Below are positions 6,973-8,032 of a stretch of 8,032 nt of DNA, piece by piece; position 1 is the first letter of the stretch; each line of letters opens with the position of its first letter. The notes beneath the pieces are model-generated. The model saw nothing but the letters and a program-made list of their open reading frames with translations. It did not search any database and was not told the DNA's origin. The position numbers and the translations under genes were made by a program. Source of the DNA: Candidatus Pollutiaquabacter sp. (GTDB lineage: Bacteria; Bacteroidota; Bacteroidia; AKYH767-A; 2013-40CM-41-45); the NCBI GenBank assembly GCA_903854075.1, contig CAINVI010000045.1:1-8032 (forward strand), written 5' to 3'.

Positions 6973-7473
6973 TTAAGGCCGTTTCTGATGCTTACAGGCC
7001 TGATTTTCATAGGTATTGACCTGCTTCACGGACTTTAGCATCTCATTGGCTGCTGCGATGAATTCCTGCTGTTTCTCAGCACTCATTCCACTTAGAATGA
7101 AGCAGATCTCCGTCTCGCCCTCCCGTCCCCAAGGAATTTTATCGTAGGCAATTGTCATTTTTCGTTCGTTGCCGTACGTAGCTATCCAATTTTCGAAATT
7201 TCGCATGCCTTCGTTGTCGGGTCCGCTGGCAATGGAGTAGAAAGACACCAGATAACGATAAACCACCTGTGGAGTTGATGCTACTTCATCTGCTGAAGCG
7301 GAATAAGCTGAATCAGTTGCTGTGACTTCACTGGGTGCCACAAAGGTGGCATACGGACGTGCCGTTGGATCTCCTTTGCCTAGATTACGGGTGTTTGCTG
7401 TACGGGCCATGTTTTGCCGTTTGCACGCGGCGAAGCTGACAATGACAAGAGCGAGTATCACTAAATGTTTCAT
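6973..7473 (-). CDS. Small lipoprotein of unknown function (166 residues)
   Basis: I do not recognise a named family. The chosen start is ATG at 7471-7473, because it begins a lipoprotein signal peptide: MKHLVILALVIVSFAAC, with the probable lipidated cysteine at residue 17. Longer in-frame starts would overlap the DUF423 gene and bury the signal. The lipobox FAAC has Phe rather than Leu at -3, so lipidation is likely but not textbook. Residues 18-68 are polar, rich in Ala, Ser and Thr, and look like a flexible linker. A compact domain follows (about 70-162) with YRYLVSFYSIASGPDNEG, an aromatic FENWI, and a conserved-looking PWGREGETEICFIL at 114-127. A helix 130-150 and a Cys/His-containing tail (C160) end the protein. 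C124 and C160 could pair in the periplasm. It lies 26 bases downstream of the DUF423 gene on the same strand, so the two are probably co-transcribed. Coding status is well supported; function is unknown. Confidence 0.82.
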   Translation of the reverse strand: MKHLVILALVIVSFAACKRQNMARTANTRNLGKGDPTARPYATFVAPSEVTATDSAYSASADEVASTPQVVYRYLVSFYSIASGPDNEGMRNFENWIATYGNERKMTIAYDKIPWGREGETEICFILSGMSAEKQQEFIAAANEMLKSVKQVNTYENQACKHQKRP

Positions 7474-7499
7474 AACAGATAGAAGTGGAAGGTTGATGT

Positions 7500-7901
7500 T
7501 TAAAGAGATGTGCTGCGAAAGGCGGCCATGAACAGGGTGATCCATCCAGCTATCATACAGAGCCCGCCCAACGGCGTGATTGGTCCTAGAAAACTTTTCC
7601 AGGATGAAATGCCCAGTACGTCACGGGTGGATAACAAATAGATCGATCCGCTGAACAATACGATTCCGCTGGTAAACAAATAATAGGACCAACGCGCTCC
7701 GCCCGCGGGAATACGATCACTTAGGATGCCAAGCAATAATATAGCAAGTGCGTGAATGAACTGATATTTAACACCGGTTTCAAATGATTGGAGCTGTTCG
7801 GGACTTATTTTGGAGCGCAAACCGTGTGCGCCAAAAGCGCCCAGCACGACAGCAAGGCCTGCGAATGCACTGCCGGATAAAATCATCAAGCGCGTAATCA
7901 T
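7500..7901 (-). CDS. DUF423 (YgdD-like) small inner-membrane protein
   Basis: The 133-residue product is a four-helix membrane protein of the DUF423 family, whose E. coli member is YgdD; its function is not established. Predicted membrane segments are about 5-25, 45-62, 70-90 and 105-127. Family motifs are clear: GAFGAHGL at 21-28, YQFIHALAILL at 46-56, GIVLFSGSIYLL at 79-90 and GPITPLGGLCMIAGW at 106-120. Length is normal for the family. The ATG at 7899-7901 begins directly before the first hydrophobic segment. A possible promoter lies immediately upstream. The small lipoprotein gene follows after 26 bases, so these two probably form an operon of envelope proteins. Confidence 0.93.
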   Translation of the reverse strand: MITRLMILSGSAFAGLAVVLGAFGAHGLRSKISPEQLQSFETGVKYQFIHALAILLLGILSDRIPAGGARWSYYLFTSGIVLFSGSIYLLSTRDVLGISSWKSFLGPITPLGGLCMIAGWITLFMAAFRSTSL

Positions 7902-7914
7902 GCTGCGAAGATAG

Positions 7915-7922
7915 CAAAATTA
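7915..7922 (-). promoter_or_regulatory. Candidate -7 promoter box of the DUF423 gene
   Basis: On the - strand, TAATTTTG at 7922-7915 matches TAnnTTTG exactly. Transcription would start about 8-10 bases before the ATG at 7901, giving a very short leader. No good TTG -33 element is seen about 20 bases upstream, so support rests on the single box. Confidence 0.4.
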
Positions 7923-7959
7923 CACGCTAGAAAATGTACTTAATACGGACTTCCTGCGG

Positions 7960-8032
7960 CTATTCGGAAAGCGTCCCGGAATAACTGATTCGAACAACGG
8001 TATTGGAAAACTTGCTGGTATTGAGGTTGAAA
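7960..8032 (-). CDS. Possible C-terminal end of an unidentified gene (partial)
   Basis: One - strand frame is open from the right edge (last full codon ending at 8031) to a TAG at 7960-7962. It gives 23 residues, ending SNTVVRISYSGTLSE. The alternating hydrophobic/polar pattern looks like a beta strand of a real protein tail, and the orientation agrees with the genes to the left. The stretch is too short to exclude chance, and another - strand frame is open slightly further, to TAA at 7944-7946. The gene cannot be named. Confidence 0.3.
   Translation of the reverse strand, partial: FNLNTSKFSNTVVRISYSGTLSE

Noticed and set aside
7474..7545. Longer N-terminus for the small lipoprotein (24 extra residues)
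   Set aside because: It would overlap the DUF423 gene in another frame and place 24 residues before the lipoprotein signal peptide; the internal ATG at 7473 is the natural start.
1..8032. Mobile element, CRISPR array, phage gene, defence system, tRNA or rRNA
   Set aside because: No transposase, integrase or nuclease-like product, no regularly spaced repeats, no terminal inverted repeats and no tRNA- or rRNA-like sequence were seen on either strand.

Overview
The window looks like ordinary chromosome from a member of the Bacteroidota. Three things point there. Two TAnnTTTG boxes match the -7 element of the Bacteroidota housekeeping sigma factor; the pckA one also has a TTG about 20 bases upstream. 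Start codons lack clear Shine-Dalgarno sequences. The gene families (secreted stand-alone DUF4159 protein, OmpA-like/TPR lipoprotein, ATP-type PEP carboxykinase, DUF423 protein) are typical of the phylum. I cannot fix the order or genus; an environmental or Chitinophaga/Sphingobacteria-like lineage is only a guess.

The left part (1-3442) is read on the + strand. It starts inside typA/bipA, the translational GTPase, whose first 65 or so residues lie outside the window. After a 79-base gap comes a 579-residue lipoprotein with a beta-rich N-terminal part, a degenerate OmpA-like segment and about five TPR-like repeats. A strong, nearly symmetrical hairpin terminator at 3461-3493 closes this block.

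The rest is read on the - strand, so the two blocks converge on that terminator. In transcription order (right to left) it holds: a possible gene tail at the right edge; a DUF423 membrane protein; a small lipoprotein of unknown function; pckA with its own promoter and terminator; rsmE; a secreted DUF4159 protein starting at TTG; and a possible 71-residue small protein just before the convergent terminator. DUF423 and the small lipoprotein are 26 bases apart and look like one operon. rsmE and the DUF4159 gene are also 26 bases apart and look like another, possibly including the small ORF.

Functionally this is mostly core biology: ribosome assembly and translation under stress (TypA), 16S rRNA methylation (RsmE), the PEP/oxaloacetate node (PckA), and envelope proteins. 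I see no CRISPR array, insertion sequence, phage gene, tRNA or rRNA. I found no convincing undescribed multi-gene system. The parts most worth following up are the OmpA/TPR lipoprotein, the small ORF at 3531-3746, and the uncharacterised small lipoprotein.
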